Shown: positions 1 through 8,610 of the stretch, piece after piece
Layout: each line of letters opens with the position of its first letter
Numbering within the stretch: position 1 is the stretch's first letter
Assembly (NCBI RefSeq): GCF_903645295.1
Contig: NZ_CAHJXM010000001.1
Location: 1,737,501 to 1,801,500, forward strand
From: Bacillus sp. Marseille-Q1617
GTDB taxonomy: Bacteria; Bacillota; Bacilli; Bacillales; Bacillaceae_B
Length of the DNA: 64,000 nt
Reading direction: 5' to 3'
Translations under genes and position numbers: made by a program
The notes under the pieces: model-generated
Told to the model about the DNA's origin: nothing
Databases searched by the model: none
What the model saw: the letters and a program-made list of their open reading frames with translations, nothing else

Positions 1-476
1 TACCTTCCCGTATTGCCTTTGCTGTATCTTCGCAAACGGATTCCAGAACCATATTGGACTCCGGGGGGGCTGAAAAGCTATTAGGCCGCGGAGATATGCT
101 GTTCATGCCTGTCGGCGCTTCCAAGCCGACAAGGGTCCAGGGCGCATTTTTATCCGATGAAGAAGTGGAGGAAGTAGTGGATTTCGTGATATCACAACAA
201 AAAGCGCAATATCAGGAAGAAATGATTCCTGATGATGTACCTGAAGAAGCAGGCAGCGGGGAAGCGGAGGATGAATTGTATAACGATGCTGTTCAATTGA
301 TTGCCGAAATGCAAACTGCTTCAGTTTCCATGCTTCAGCGCAGATTCAGAATTGGATATACAAGGGCTGCTCGTTTAATAGACGAAATGGAAGTAAGAGG
401 AGTAGTCGGTCCATATGAAGGAAGCAAGCCCAGGACTGTGCTGGTCGGTAAACCTTCTGAAGAACAAAACGCATAA
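1..476 (+). CDS. spoIIIE: DNA translocase SpoIIIE (FtsK/SpoIIIE family), 3' part
   Basis: The 5' end lies outside the window; the reading frame is open from base 3 and has no start codon of its own. The visible 157 or so residues open with [19 protein letters not shown] and continue with [14 protein letters not shown], which belong to the end of the RecA-like motor domain of FtsK/SpoIIIE ATPases. An acidic linker ([11 protein letters not shown]) follows. The last 65 residues form the winged-helix gamma domain ([30 protein letters not shown]), which in this family reads polar DNA sequences to orient translocation. The protein pumps the chromosome through the closing septum, in sporulation into the forespore. 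The ymfC neighbour is the same as in B. subtilis, which favours SpoIIIE over SftA. Followed by a good terminator. Confidence 0.95.
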   Translation, partial: PSRIAFAVSSQTDSRTILDSGGAEKLLGRGDMLFMPVGASKPTRVQGAFLSDEEVEEVVDFVISQQKAQYQEEMIPDDVPEEAGSGEAEDELYNDAVQLIAEMQTASVSMLQRRFRIGYTRAARLIDEMEVRGVVGPYEGSKPRTVLVGKPSEEQNA

Positions 477-497
477 ATGAATTAGTTTGTGACAACG

Positions 498-536
498 AGT
501 GAAGTTATCCTTAAAAAAGGGAGCTTCACTTTTTTT
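498..536 (+). terminator. Rho-independent terminator of spoIIIE
   Basis: Seven-bp stem AGTGAAG/CTTCACT followed directly by a run of T, 20 bases after the spoIIIE stop codon. Confidence 0.85.
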
Positions 537-735
537 ATGCGGTTTCATAACGGATCTTTTGCAAAATTGACGGGGAAGCGTCATTGCTGTTGGAAAATTA
601 GATTTAAAGGGGAAAAATGACCCGCTCATTAAGAGTAACAATAAAGATGTCCGTTGAATGAATCTATAGATTACTAAATCAAAGTACATTAAAATAAACG
701 CTTCATTTTCTTGTATTCTAGTTTATCCACCAATG

Positions 736-760
736 TGATATACTATTAAAAGCGTTTACA
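736..760 (+). promoter_or_regulatory. Extended -10 promoter overlapped by a CcpA cre site
   Basis: TGATATACT (736-744) fits an extended -10 (TGnTATAAT), with no good -35 at 17 bp; TTGTAT at 711 is too far. The predicted start of transcription, near 751, falls inside TAAAAGCGTTTACA (747-760). Its complement, TGTAAACGCTTTTA, matches the cre consensus TGWAANCGNTNWCA with one mismatch. A cre over the start site would mean repression by CcpA on preferred sugars. The 560-bp gap between spoIIIE and ymfC holds this element, a second promoter at 941-969, a weak CodY-like site and a palindrome at 994; I see no gene in it. Confidence 0.55.
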
Positions 761-886
761 TTCAGAAGATAATTATTTCAATAATGTAATAACAAGCCGT
801 GTGAAGTGATGAAATGTAAAAACGGAGTAAAATTTGTCATGTAAATATGAAATAATACCTCTGTTTCTCCTATTAATTACCATTTT

Positions 887-901
887 TATTTTCAGAATTG
901 T
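887..901 (+). promoter_or_regulatory. Weak CodY-like site
   Basis: TATTTTCAGAATTGT resembles the CodY box AATTTTCWGAAAATT but has about five mismatches. It is listed because the nupNOPQ operon is CodY-controlled in B. subtilis. Sequence support alone is poor. Confidence 0.2.
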
Positions 902-940
902 CTTATTGGTCTTTTTTTTCGACAAAATCACATAATGCTA

Positions 941-969
941 TTTATTTATTAAAAGAAAAGTGTTATAGT
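941..969 (+). promoter_or_regulatory. Proximal promoter of ymfC
   Basis: TGTTATAGT (961-969) is an extended -10. TTTATT lies 17 bp upstream at 941-946. Transcription would start near 976, so the palindrome at 994-1011 lies just inside the transcript, in a repressing position. Confidence 0.45.
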
Positions 970-993
970 ATTTTCGATTAGTAGGAAAGATAT

Positions 994-1011
994 ACATCAG
1001 AGGTCTGATGT
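994..1011. promoter_or_regulatory. Palindromic operator candidate (GntR/YmfC)
   Basis: ACATCAGA-gg-TCTGATGT is a perfect 8+2+8 inverted repeat, 27 bases before the ymfC start. HutC-type GntR regulators bind short palindromes and often control themselves. A related motif lies before nupO (3121-3140). That YmfC is the binder is inference. Confidence 0.5.
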
Positions 1012-1037
1012 CTTGAGAAAATTTGGTGGTGGTTCCA

Positions 1038-1763
1038 GTGACGATAAAAACAGACAATCGACATTTATACTTACAAGTTATTGACCGTTTGAAAAAGGAT
1101 ATTGATGCAGGAGTTTATAAAGAAAAAGAAAAACTTCCGTCTGAATTTGATCTTTCCAAACAACTGGGTGTTTCTAGAGCGACCCTCAGGGAAGCGTTAA
1201 GAATCCTTGAGGAAGAAAGTGTCATTATACGCCGGCATGGTGTAGGAACCTTTGTAAACGCTAAACCCCTGTTCACTTCAGGGATTGAGCAATTGAACAG
1301 TGTTTCCAACATGATTAAGCAGGCAGGAATGGAGCCAGGAACCATTTTCTTAAGCTCAACTACTCAAGAAGCAACTGAGGATGATGTTAAGAGGTTTCAA
1401 AGTGAAGAAGAGGAAAACATTATTCTGGTCGAACGCGTTCGGACAGCTAACGGCGAACCGGTAGTGTACTGTGTGGACAAGATTCCTGAAAGAGTCTTAA
1501 CAAGGAATTTCACGCATGAAGACAATTCGATATTCTCTGTATTGGAAAACCGCGAGAATAGAAGAATCACACATGCCGTCGCCCAGATCGAACCAATGGG
1601 ATACCATGATAAAATTTCACCGATCCTGAATTGCGAGCCCGAAACGGCATTACTCGTACTCAAACAAATGCACTTTGATGAGAATGATGAGCCGATATTG
1701 TACTCAGTGAACTATTTCAGATCAGACAAATTCAGCTTCCATGTTTTAAGAAAACGTGTCTAG
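1038..1763 (+). CDS. ymfC: GntR family (HutC subfamily) transcriptional regulator YmfC
   Basis: A 241-residue regulator. Residues 5-70 form the GntR winged helix-turn-helix ([20 protein letters not shown], then RHGVGTFV); the rest is a UTRA ligand-binding domain of the HutC type. GTG at 1038 was chosen because GGTGGTGG (1025-1032) then serves as its ribosome binding site; TTG 1023 and GTG 1026/1029 sit in that site. Only 50 bases without a terminator separate it from the nucleoside-binding lipoprotein gene, so the two are probably cotranscribed. The likely job, inferred from context, is control of the nucleoside importer. The effector is unknown. Confidence 0.88.
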   Translation: MTIKTDNRHLYLQVIDRLKKDIDAGVYKEKEKLPSEFDLSKQLGVSRATLREALRILEEESVIIRRHGVGTFVNAKPLFTSGIEQLNSVSNMIKQAGMEPGTIFLSSTTQEATEDDVKRFQSEEEENIILVERVRTANGEPVVYCVDKIPERVLTRNFTHEDNSIFSVLENRENRRITHAVAQIEPMGYHDKISPILNCEPETALLVLKQMHFDENDEPILYSVNYFRSDKFSFHVLRKRV

Positions 1764-1813
1764 CAAACAATCTTTCTACTAATTGATAACAACAAATTTG
1801 GGGGGTACTCTAG

Positions 1814-2911
1814 GTGAAAAAGCGTAAATTCGGTTTAGCGCTGTCTTTTGTTCTTGCAGCAGGTACAATTTTAGGTGCATGTGGATCAAGCGAGAAAGAA
1901 GAAGGTGCATCTAGTGGTGATGGCAAGAGTAAAGAAGATCAATTTACTGTAGCAATGGTTACGGATGTTGGTGGAGTAGATGATAAATCATTCAACCAAT
2001 CTGCATGGGAAGGCCTGAAGGCTTTCGGTGAAGAGCATGGATTGGAAAAAGGTAAAAGCGGTTACGATTATCTTCAATCGCAATCTGATGCAGACTATGC
2101 TACAAACTTAAACACATTAGCTCGTCAAGATTTTGACTTAGTATACGGAATCGGCTTCCTTATGGAAGGTGCAATCAATGATATCGCACAGCAGCAGAAA
2201 GATTCTCACTTTGCTATTGTTGATGCAGTAGTAGATCAACCAAACGTTGCAAGTATCACATTTAAAGAGCAGGAAGGTTCTTTCCTTGCAGGTGTGGTAG
2301 CAGGTCTAACAACAAAAACAAATAAAATTGGCTTCATCGGCGGGATGGAAATCCCGGTTATCGAGCGTTTCCACTCTGGTTTCTTAGCTGGTGTTAAAGC
2401 GGTTAACCCTGAAGCTGAAGTAGTTGCCGATTATGCTGGTGCTTTCGATAAGGCAGAACTTGGCCAGACGATCGCTTCTAAAATGTACTCTCAAAACGCA
2501 GATGTAGTGTTTCATGCAGCTGGTGGAACAGGTAATGGATTATTCAAAGAAGCTCGTGATTTAAAAGAAAAAGATCCTTCCCGCGAAATCTGGGCAATCG
2601 GTGTTGACTCCGATCAATCTGCCGAAGGTAAAGTAGGAGATCATAACATTGTTCTGACATCTTCATTGAAGCGTGTTGATAATGCTGTTCTTGACCTTGC
2701 AAACAAGGCGAAAGAAGGAAACTTCCCTGGTGGAGAAGTGATTTCATACGGTCTTAATGAAGATGGCGTAGGTCTTGCAGAACTAAACGAGGAACTATCT
2801 AACAAAGATGAAGTAATGACGAAAGTAGACGAGTGGAAAGAAAAAATCGCTAACGGAGATATCACAGTACCTGAGTCTCTTAAAGATGCTGAGTCTTTCT
2901 CCGCAGAGTAA
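1814..2911 (+). CDS. nupN: Bmp-family nucleoside ABC transporter substrate-binding lipoprotein
   Basis: A 365-residue lipoprotein. The signal peptide ends in the lipobox LGAC with Cys23 as the lipidation site, followed by an acidic/serine-rich tether. The mature part shows the Med/Bmp/PnrA fold signatures [18 protein letters not shown] (around 50-67), [20 protein letters not shown] and [18 protein letters not shown]. It captures purine nucleosides outside the membrane for the NupOPQ permease; B. subtilis NupN (YufN) serves guanosine uptake. GTG start, with a G-rich ribosome binding site at 1800-1805. Followed by a terminator, which fits the usual excess of binding protein over permease. Confidence 0.9.
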   Translation: MKKRKFGLALSFVLAAGTILGACGSSEKEEGASSGDGKSKEDQFTVAMVTDVGGVDDKSFNQSAWEGLKAFGEEHGLEKGKSGYDYLQSQSDADYATNLNTLARQDFDLVYGIGFLMEGAINDIAQQQKDSHFAIVDAVVDQPNVASITFKEQEGSFLAGVVAGLTTKTNKIGFIGGMEIPVIERFHSGFLAGVKAVNPEAEVVADYAGAFDKAELGQTIASKMYSQNADVVFHAAGGTGNGLFKEARDLKEKDPSREIWAIGVDSDQSAEGKVGDHNIVLTSSLKRVDNAVLDLANKAKEGNFPGGEVISYGLNEDGVGLAELNEELSNKDEVMTKVDEWKEKIANGDITVPESLKDAESFSAE

Positions 2912-2927
2912 TAACTAAAATGATGAC

Positions 2928-2970
2928 AGGGATAAGCGGGCCATGGAATGCCGGTCTCTTATCCCTTTTT
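2928..2970 (+). terminator. Terminator/attenuator after nupN
   Basis: AGGGATAAG (2928-2936) pairs perfectly with CTTATCCCT (2958-2966), followed by five T. It lies inside the transporter gene set, so read-through may set the ratio of binding protein to permease. Confidence 0.85.
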
Positions 2971-3120
2971 CCTTAAAGATAACTGGATACATAGTACTAA
3001 CCGGAACTTCGGGATTGGTATAAATTAACTGGTTTTATGTTTAAAACTTTAATTGAAGTATAGAAATAATTCCTTCTATCTTTCATTTAGAGTTTTAATA
3101 GGGGAAACCCTTTTTTCTGG

Positions 3121-3140
3121 CAGACCAAGGTCTGACCTCT
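3121..3140. promoter_or_regulatory. Second GntR-like operator candidate before nupO
   Basis: CAGACC-aa-GGTCTG is a 6+2+6 inverted repeat. AGGTCTGACCTCT (3128-3140) matches AGGTCTGATGTCT (1001-1013, before ymfC) at 11 of 13 positions. A possible extended -10 (TGGTATAAA, 3016-3024) lies upstream, so nupOPQ may have its own promoter. Confidence 0.4.
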
Positions 3141-3185
3141 AACTACTAAACTATTTATCCCCAGCCTAAGCAAGGAGTGAAAGCA

Positions 3186-4721
3186 ATGGATTATGTAATC
3201 GAGATGCTGAATATCCGCAAGGAATTCCCTGGCATCGTGGCAAATGATAATATCACCCTCCAGCTAAAACAAGGTGAGATTCATGCGCTTCTTGGTGAAA
3301 ATGGTGCAGGTAAGTCAACGTTAATGAACGTCTTATTTGGACTTTATCAGCCGGAGCAAGGTGAAATCCGCGTAAAGGGTAAGAAAGTAAACATCACAAA
3401 CCCTAATATTGCAAATGATCTGGGAATCGGGATGGTCCATCAGCATTTTATGCTTGTTGATACATTTACCGTCACCGAAAACATCATTCTCGGCAGAGAA
3501 CCAAAATCAGGGGCAGCTGTAGATATTAAAAAAGCTGAAAAAGATATATTGGATATTTCCGAAAGATACGGGTTGAAGGTGGATCCATCAGCTAAGATTT
3601 CAGACATTTCAGTGGGCATGCAGCAGCGTGTAGAAATTCTCAAAACACTATACCGCGGAGCGGACATTCTGATCTTTGATGAACCTACCGCAGTATTGAC
3701 CCCTCAAGAAATAAAAGAACTCATTCAAATTATGAAAACCCTTATCAAAGAAGGCAAATCGATCATACTCATCACTCATAAACTCAAAGAGATTATGGAG
3801 GTGTGTGATAATGTAACCGTTATCAGAAAAGGTAAAGGAATAGGTACCGTAAAAGTTTCTGAAACGAATCCAAACGACCTTGCCAGCCTGATGGTGGGAC
3901 GGGAAGTAACATTCAAAACAGATAAAACAGAAGCTTCACCAGATGGAAAAGTGTTGGAAATTATCGATTTAAATGTAAAGGATAACAGGAACGTGCCTGT
4001 CGTCAAAGGATTGAACCTTGAGGTGAGAGCGGGAGAAATCCTGGGTATTGCCGGTGTCGACGGGAATGGGCAAACCGAACTAATCGAGGCAATCACAGGG
4101 CTTCATAAAGCTGAAAGCGGCTCGATCAAATTGAATGGCAAAGAAATAGTAAACTTAAAACCTCGTAAGATTTATGAAACCGGAGTGGGTCATATTCCTC
4201 AGGATCGTCATAAACACGGATTGGTTTTGGATTTTCCGATAGGTGAAAATATGGTCCTTCAGACCTATTATCAAAAACCGTATTCAAGTAAAGGGATTTT
4301 AAACTATAAAAAGATTTATGATCAAGCCAGGAAACTAATATCTGAGTTTGATGTAAGAACACCATCTGAATTCACTCTGGCACGGGCACTATCCGGCGGT
4401 AATCAGCAAAAAGCGATTATCGGGAGGGAAATAGACCGGGATCCGGATCTATTGATTGCAGCCCAGCCGACACGCGGATTGGATGTAGGGGCGATTGAAT
4501 TTATCCATAAACGCCTGATAGAACAAAGAGATAACGGAAAAGCTGTATTGCTGCTTTCATTTGAATTAGATGAAATCATGAATGTCAGCGATCGCATTGC
4601 AGTCATTTACGAAGGTCAAATCGTCGCCATTGTCGATCCAAAAGAAACGACCGAACAAGAGCTTGGTTTGTTGATGGCAGGTTCAAAAGGAAAGGGAACG
4701 GGGGAAAACACAAATGTCTAA
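3186..4721 (+). CDS. nupO: Nucleoside ABC transporter ATP-binding protein (two NBDs)
   Basis: A 511-residue tandem ABC ATPase. The first NBD has an intact Walker A (GENGAGKS), a signature-like SVGMQQR and Walker B ADILIFDEPTA. The second NBD has a degenerate Walker A (GVDGNGQTE, no GKS/T), a good signature (LSGGNQQK) and Walker B LLIAAQPTRGLD with Q in place of the catalytic E. So only composite sites can hydrolyse ATP, as in related sugar/nucleoside importers. ATG at 3186 was chosen: AAGGAG (3172-3177) lies 8 bases before it, whereas GTG 3177 overlaps that site. Overlaps nupP by 8 bases. Powers the NupPQ permease. Confidence 0.92.
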   Translation: MDYVIEMLNIRKEFPGIVANDNITLQLKQGEIHALLGENGAGKSTLMNVLFGLYQPEQGEIRVKGKKVNITNPNIANDLGIGMVHQHFMLVDTFTVTENIILGREPKSGAAVDIKKAEKDILDISERYGLKVDPSAKISDISVGMQQRVEILKTLYRGADILIFDEPTAVLTPQEIKELIQIMKTLIKEGKSIILITHKLKEIMEVCDNVTVIRKGKGIGTVKVSETNPNDLASLMVGREVTFKTDKTEASPDGKVLEIIDLNVKDNRNVPVVKGLNLEVRAGEILGIAGVDGNGQTELIEAITGLHKAESGSIKLNGKEIVNLKPRKIYETGVGHIPQDRHKHGLVLDFPIGENMVLQTYYQKPYSSKGILNYKKIYDQARKLISEFDVRTPSEFTLARALSGGNQQKAIIGREIDRDPDLLIAAQPTRGLDVGAIEFIHKRLIEQRDNGKAVLLLSFELDEIMNVSDRIAVIYEGQIVAIVDPKETTEQELGLLMAGSKGKGTGENTNV

Positions 4722-5763
4722 TCGATTAACAAATATTTTGATCCCGGTTATTTCGGTCCTTTTAGGTATCATTGTTGGAACGATTATCATGCTTGTGAGC
4801 GGTTATGATCCTATTGCGGGATATACAGCGTTGTGGCAGGGGATATTCGGTGAAATCTATTATGTAGGTGAAACGATCAGACAGGTAACACCGTATATTT
4901 TAGCCGGGCTGGCTGTGGCCTTTGCGTTCAGAACGGGACTTTTCAACATTGGTGTAGAAGGACAACTGATCGTAGGCTGGATGGCTGCTGTTTGGGTGGG
5001 TATTGCGTTTGATGACCTGCCGAAAATCATTCACCTGCCGATGGCCATCATCGCAGCTGCGTTAGCGGGTGCAATATGGGGATTCATTCCGGGCTTATTG
5101 AAAGCCAAGTACCGGGTGCACGAAGTTATCGTTACAATCATGATGAACTATATCGCTTTACACGTAACAAATTCCATCATTCGTGATGTTTTGACGGAGC
5201 GTAAAGATCGTACTGATTATATAGCAGATTCAGCATCATTAACATCACCATTCTTTGAAAGCATTACAGACTATTCCCGTTTACACTGGGGAATCTTCGT
5301 AGCACTGGCCTGCGTATTCATCATGTGGTTCTTATTGGAAAAAACGACACGGGGATATGAGCTTCGTTCTGTAGGGTTTAACCAGCATGCATCTCAATAT
5401 GCAGGTATGAATGTCAACGGAAACATCATTCTTTCTATGGTCATCTCCGGTGCTTTCGCCGGACTTGCCGGAGCTATGGAAGGGCTTGGGACATTTGGAT
5501 ACGCCTCAATCAAAGGCGGTTTCACAGGTGTAGGTTTTGATGGTATCGCTGTTGCGTTACTGGGCGGCAACGTCGCTATCGGTGTAGTATTTGCTGCACT
5601 CTTGTTCGGAGGTTTGAAGGTAGGGGCCTTAAATATGCCGCTTGAAGCAGGTATACCGAATGAACTTGTAGATATCATTATCGCTTTGATTATTTTCTTT
5701 GTGGCTTCAGGCTACATGATCCGCTACTTAATTCAGCGATTCAGTAAAAAGGGGGTGAAATAA
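4714..5763 (+). CDS. nupP: Nucleoside ABC transporter permease
   Basis: A 349-residue polytopic membrane protein of the BPD_transp_2 (LivH/RbsC-like) type. It shows about ten hydrophobic segments and the EAA-like loop region typical of these permeases (YELRSVGFNQHASQYAGMNV). The motif GLFNIGVEGQL is shared with its partner NupQ (GIVNIGLEGL), the mark of a heteromeric permease pair. Its ATG lies within the end of nupO, so translation is probably coupled. It forms the channel for purine nucleosides. Confidence 0.92.
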   Translation: MSNRLTNILIPVISVLLGIIVGTIIMLVSGYDPIAGYTALWQGIFGEIYYVGETIRQVTPYILAGLAVAFAFRTGLFNIGVEGQLIVGWMAAVWVGIAFDDLPKIIHLPMAIIAAALAGAIWGFIPGLLKAKYRVHEVIVTIMMNYIALHVTNSIIRDVLTERKDRTDYIADSASLTSPFFESITDYSRLHWGIFVALACVFIMWFLLEKTTRGYELRSVGFNQHASQYAGMNVNGNIILSMVISGAFAGLAGAMEGLGTFGYASIKGGFTGVGFDGIAVALLGGNVAIGVVFAALLFGGLKVGALNMPLEAGIPNELVDIIIALIIFFVASGYMIRYLIQRFSKKGVK

Positions 5764-6723
5764 GTGGGCTTAATGGATATTTTGTTAATACTTATCCCGT
5801 CTACATTATTATGGGCTTCGCCACTTATTTTCACTGCTTTAGGCGGAGCGTTTTCAGAACGATCCGGAATTGTCAATATTGGACTTGAAGGCCTGATGGT
5901 CATTGGTGCCTTCTCGAGTATCGTCTTTAATATAACGTTTGCTGAGACGTTCGGTGCGGCAACTCCTTGGGTCTCACTTCTTATTGCAATGCTGATGGGT
6001 GGACTGCTTGCTGTTCTGCATGCTGTTGCTTCCATCACATTCAGAGCTGACCAGGTAGTATCTGGTGTAGCAATCAACCTGCTTGCAATTGGCTTAACAT
6101 TATTTCTTGTTAAGCGAATCTATGGCAAAGGTCAAACAGATATTATTTCGGAAGGTTTCGGTAAAGTGGATGTGCCGCTTTTACACAAGATCCCCGTGAT
6201 CGGTGACATCTTTTTCTCTAATACGTATTGGCCGCCATTCGTAGCCATCCTTGTATCGGTGATCGTTTGGTATGTCATGTTTAAAACACCATTTGGGCTG
6301 CGACTCCGTTCCGTAGGTGAACATCCGATGGCTGCAGATACAATGGGTATTAATGTGACGAAGATGCGTTATATCGGGGTTATCATCTCTGGTGCATTCG
6401 CAGGTGTCGGCGGCGGGGTTTATGCCCAGTCCATATCTTCTGATTTCAGTCATGCGACGATCAGCGGACAAGGGTTCATGGCTCTCGCAGCTTTGATCTT
6501 CGGTAAATGGCACCCGCTTGGTGCAATGGGTGCAGCTTTATTCTTTGGTTTTGCACAAAGCTTGAGTATCATCGGAAGCAGTATTCCATTATTCGAAAAT
6601 ATCCCTAGCGTATATCTATTGATCGCTCCTTACGTATTGACAATTTTAGCACTGACCGGTTTCATCGGCCGTGCCGACGCACCTAAAGCATTAGGTACAC
6701 CATACGTAAAAGGAAGCCGTTAA
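5764..6723 (+). CDS. nupQ: Nucleoside ABC transporter permease
   Basis: A 319-residue second permease subunit. GTG start directly after the nupP stop, with GGGGGTG (5750-5756) as ribosome binding site. About eight to nine hydrophobic segments; conserved GIVNIGLEGLMVIGAF near residue 35 and the cytoplasmic loop GLRLRSVGEHPMAADTMGI near 180. It pairs with NupP. Last gene of the operon; a terminator follows. Confidence 0.92.
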   Translation: MGLMDILLILIPSTLLWASPLIFTALGGAFSERSGIVNIGLEGLMVIGAFSSIVFNITFAETFGAATPWVSLLIAMLMGGLLAVLHAVASITFRADQVVSGVAINLLAIGLTLFLVKRIYGKGQTDIISEGFGKVDVPLLHKIPVIGDIFFSNTYWPPFVAILVSVIVWYVMFKTPFGLRLRSVGEHPMAADTMGINVTKMRYIGVIISGAFAGVGGGVYAQSISSDFSHATISGQGFMALAALIFGKWHPLGAMGAALFFGFAQSLSIIGSSIPLFENIPSVYLLIAPYVLTILALTGFIGRADAPKALGTPYVKGSR

Positions 6724-6730
6724 TTAAAGA

Positions 6731-6775
6731 AAAGAGTGTCTATGTTGAAACATCAACAAAGGCACTCTTTATTAT
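6731..6775 (+). terminator. Terminator of the nup operon
   Basis: AAAGAGTG (6731-6738) pairs with CACTCTTT (6763-6770), with an inner TGTTGA/TCAACA helix, followed by an AT-rich tail. Confidence 0.8.
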
Positions 6776-7082
6776 ACTTGTGTAAACGTACATAAAGCCA
6801 ATATACTCAATAAATGGTTTTTGCGTTCCATTCCTGTCTTGATTACCTAGCACGAATACATTGTGAATGGATAGGATTAAGACTAATCAAAATAGATTTA
6901 GTAAACGTATTAATTTCAGGGTGATTCCAGCTTTTGCAAGGAAATCAATAGCGGTGATGAATGAAATCAAATAAGTTGAGAAGGCAAAATAAGCTTCTCT
7001 ATTTAGGGTTGCCTAAAAACAAATCCAAAATCAGGGTGAAGTGAGTATTTTGACGGTTTCGTTCATATCAGGAGGGTCACCG

Positions 7083-7130
7083 GCCTCTCGCGGAAAGCGA
7101 AGTCTTGCACGGAATCGGGCAACGATGTTC
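7083..7130. repeat. Degenerate intergenic repeat fragment
   Basis: The stretch CGCGGAAAGCGAAGTCTTGC and the bases after it look like a decayed copy of the GC-rich intergenic repeats common in Bacillaceae (core GCGGAAAGCGAAG...CACGGAA). Resemblance is from memory, not from a search. The rest of the 610-bp gap 6724-7333 holds only the nup terminator and the ymfF promoter; I see no gene. Confidence 0.35.
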
Positions 7131-7215
7131 AAAAGCAAAGAACCATAGTCTGAACAAATATCTCTAAACATATAATGAATATCATGTATCGATTTTTTCC
7201 AACAGAGGAAGATGC

Positions 7216-7245
7216 TTGAATTCTTTCTATTACTACATGTATAGT
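7216..7245 (+). promoter_or_regulatory. Promoter of ymfF
   Basis: TTGAAT (7216-7221), 18-bp spacer, TATAGT (7240-7245): a good SigA-type promoter about 88 bases before the ymfF start. Confidence 0.5.
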
Positions 7246-7333
7246 TAAAATAAAATACCGCACAATAAAGGTGTTTATATCTTTTAGTTCCATGTTTATA
7301 AAAAATGCAAGTATGGACAAGGAGGACGGTACA

Positions 7334-8608
7334 ATGACGGACATTAATGAAGTCGTTAAGAAAAAGCAAGGCTACACATTACATATCGTGAAAACGGATA
7401 AGTATAAAACGAACAACCTTGTGATGAAAATGAAAGCCCCCTTAGATCAGGAAACTGTGACGCTGCGCGGGCTTCTTCCGCATGTCATGCAAAGCAGTAC
7501 AAAGACGTATCCGAATACAACAAAACTCCGTACTTATTTAGATGAATTATATGGTGCCAGCTTTTTTACCGACTTGGCAAAAAAAGGGGAGTATCATATC
7601 GTCAGTTTCTCTGTTGAGATAGCAAATGAGAAATTCTTAAAGGATTCAGAGCCGCTGCTTGAGAAAGGGCTTGAATTTCTTTCAGACGTGTTATTGAACC
7701 CTAATATTGAGAATAATCAATTTGATGAAGGGACAGTCGAGAAGGAGAAGCGGAATCAAAAGGTGAGGATTCAGGCAGTGTATGACGACAAAATGCGTTA
7801 TGCCAATTCCAGACTGGTGGAAGAAATGTGTAAGAATGAGAGGTTCGCTCTTCATGTAAATGGAATGAAGGAGAATGTCGATTCGATTTCTTCAAGAGAA
7901 TTATACCATTACTATCAGAAAGTCATCAATGAAGATCAAATGGACCTCTATGTCATTGGGGACGTCGACGAAGCGCAAGTCGAAAATTTCTGTGACAGGC
8001 TGTTTTCAATGCCGGAACGATCACCTTTAGAATCCCAATCCTCAGAAGTAAAGCGAAAAGAGAAGGAAAATGTAGTAAAAGAAAAGCAGGATGTTAAGCA
8101 AGGAAAGCTGAATGTGGGATACCGGACAAACACCCAATACGGAGATGACGATTATTATGCACTTCAGGTCTTTAATGGTATATTCGGGGGCTTCTCTCAT
8201 TCGAAGCTGTTTATAAATGTAAGGGAAAAGGCCAGTCTTGCGTATTATGCAGCCAGCCGCCTGGAAAGTCATAAAGGACTTATGATGGTGATGTCGGGAA
8301 TTGAATTTAAAAATTATGATCAGGCTGTCGGTATCATCAATGAGCAGCTGGAGGCCATGAAAAATGGTGATTTTACCGAGGGAGAAATTGAACAGACAAA
8401 AGCAGTCATAAAAAACCAGCTGCTTGAAACTGTGGATACTTCAAGGGGACTGATCGAAGTCCTGTATCACAATGCTGTATCCAATAAGCAAATCGACCTC
8501 GGGACTTGGCTCGAAGAAGTGGAAAGAACGACCAAAGACGAAATCATTGCAGCAGCTAATAAAGTCGAGCTTGATACAATTTACTTCTTAACAGGAATGG
8601 AGGAATAA
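7334..8608 (+). CDS. ymfF: M16-family peptidase-like protein YmfF (non-catalytic partner)
   Basis: A 424-residue insulinase/pitrilysin-fold protein. Where active M16 enzymes carry HxxEH, this one has LLPHVMQSS: the first His is kept but the Glu and second His are lost. It should therefore not cut peptides by itself and probably pairs with YmfH, as subunits of two-component M16 proteases do. ATG 7334 is preceded by AAGGAGG (7319-7325); a longer in-frame extension to 7271 has no such site. YmfF, YmfH and YmfI are neighbours in many Bacillaceae, next to the EF-P modification gene ymfI. Two bases separate it from ymfH. Confidence 0.85.
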   Translation: MTDINEVVKKKQGYTLHIVKTDKYKTNNLVMKMKAPLDQETVTLRGLLPHVMQSSTKTYPNTTKLRTYLDELYGASFFTDLAKKGEYHIVSFSVEIANEKFLKDSEPLLEKGLEFLSDVLLNPNIENNQFDEGTVEKEKRNQKVRIQAVYDDKMRYANSRLVEEMCKNERFALHVNGMKENVDSISSRELYHYYQKVINEDQMDLYVIGDVDEAQVENFCDRLFSMPERSPLESQSSEVKRKEKENVVKEKQDVKQGKLNVGYRTNTQYGDDDYYALQVFNGIFGGFSHSKLFINVREKASLAYYAASRLESHKGLMMVMSGIEFKNYDQAVGIINEQLEAMKNGDFTEGEIEQTKAVIKNQLLETVDTSRGLIEVLYHNAVSNKQIDLGTWLEEVERTTKDEIIAAANKVELDTIYFLTGMEE

Positions 8609-8610
8609 AG

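Noticed and set aside
375..689. Minus-strand frame over the spoIIIE end and terminator
   Set aside because: Overlaps a sure gene and its terminator; no start signal; low-complexity translation.
7031..7369. Minus-strand frame before ymfF
   Set aside because: Runs over the ymfF promoter, ribosome binding site and start; a Cys- and His-rich random translation.
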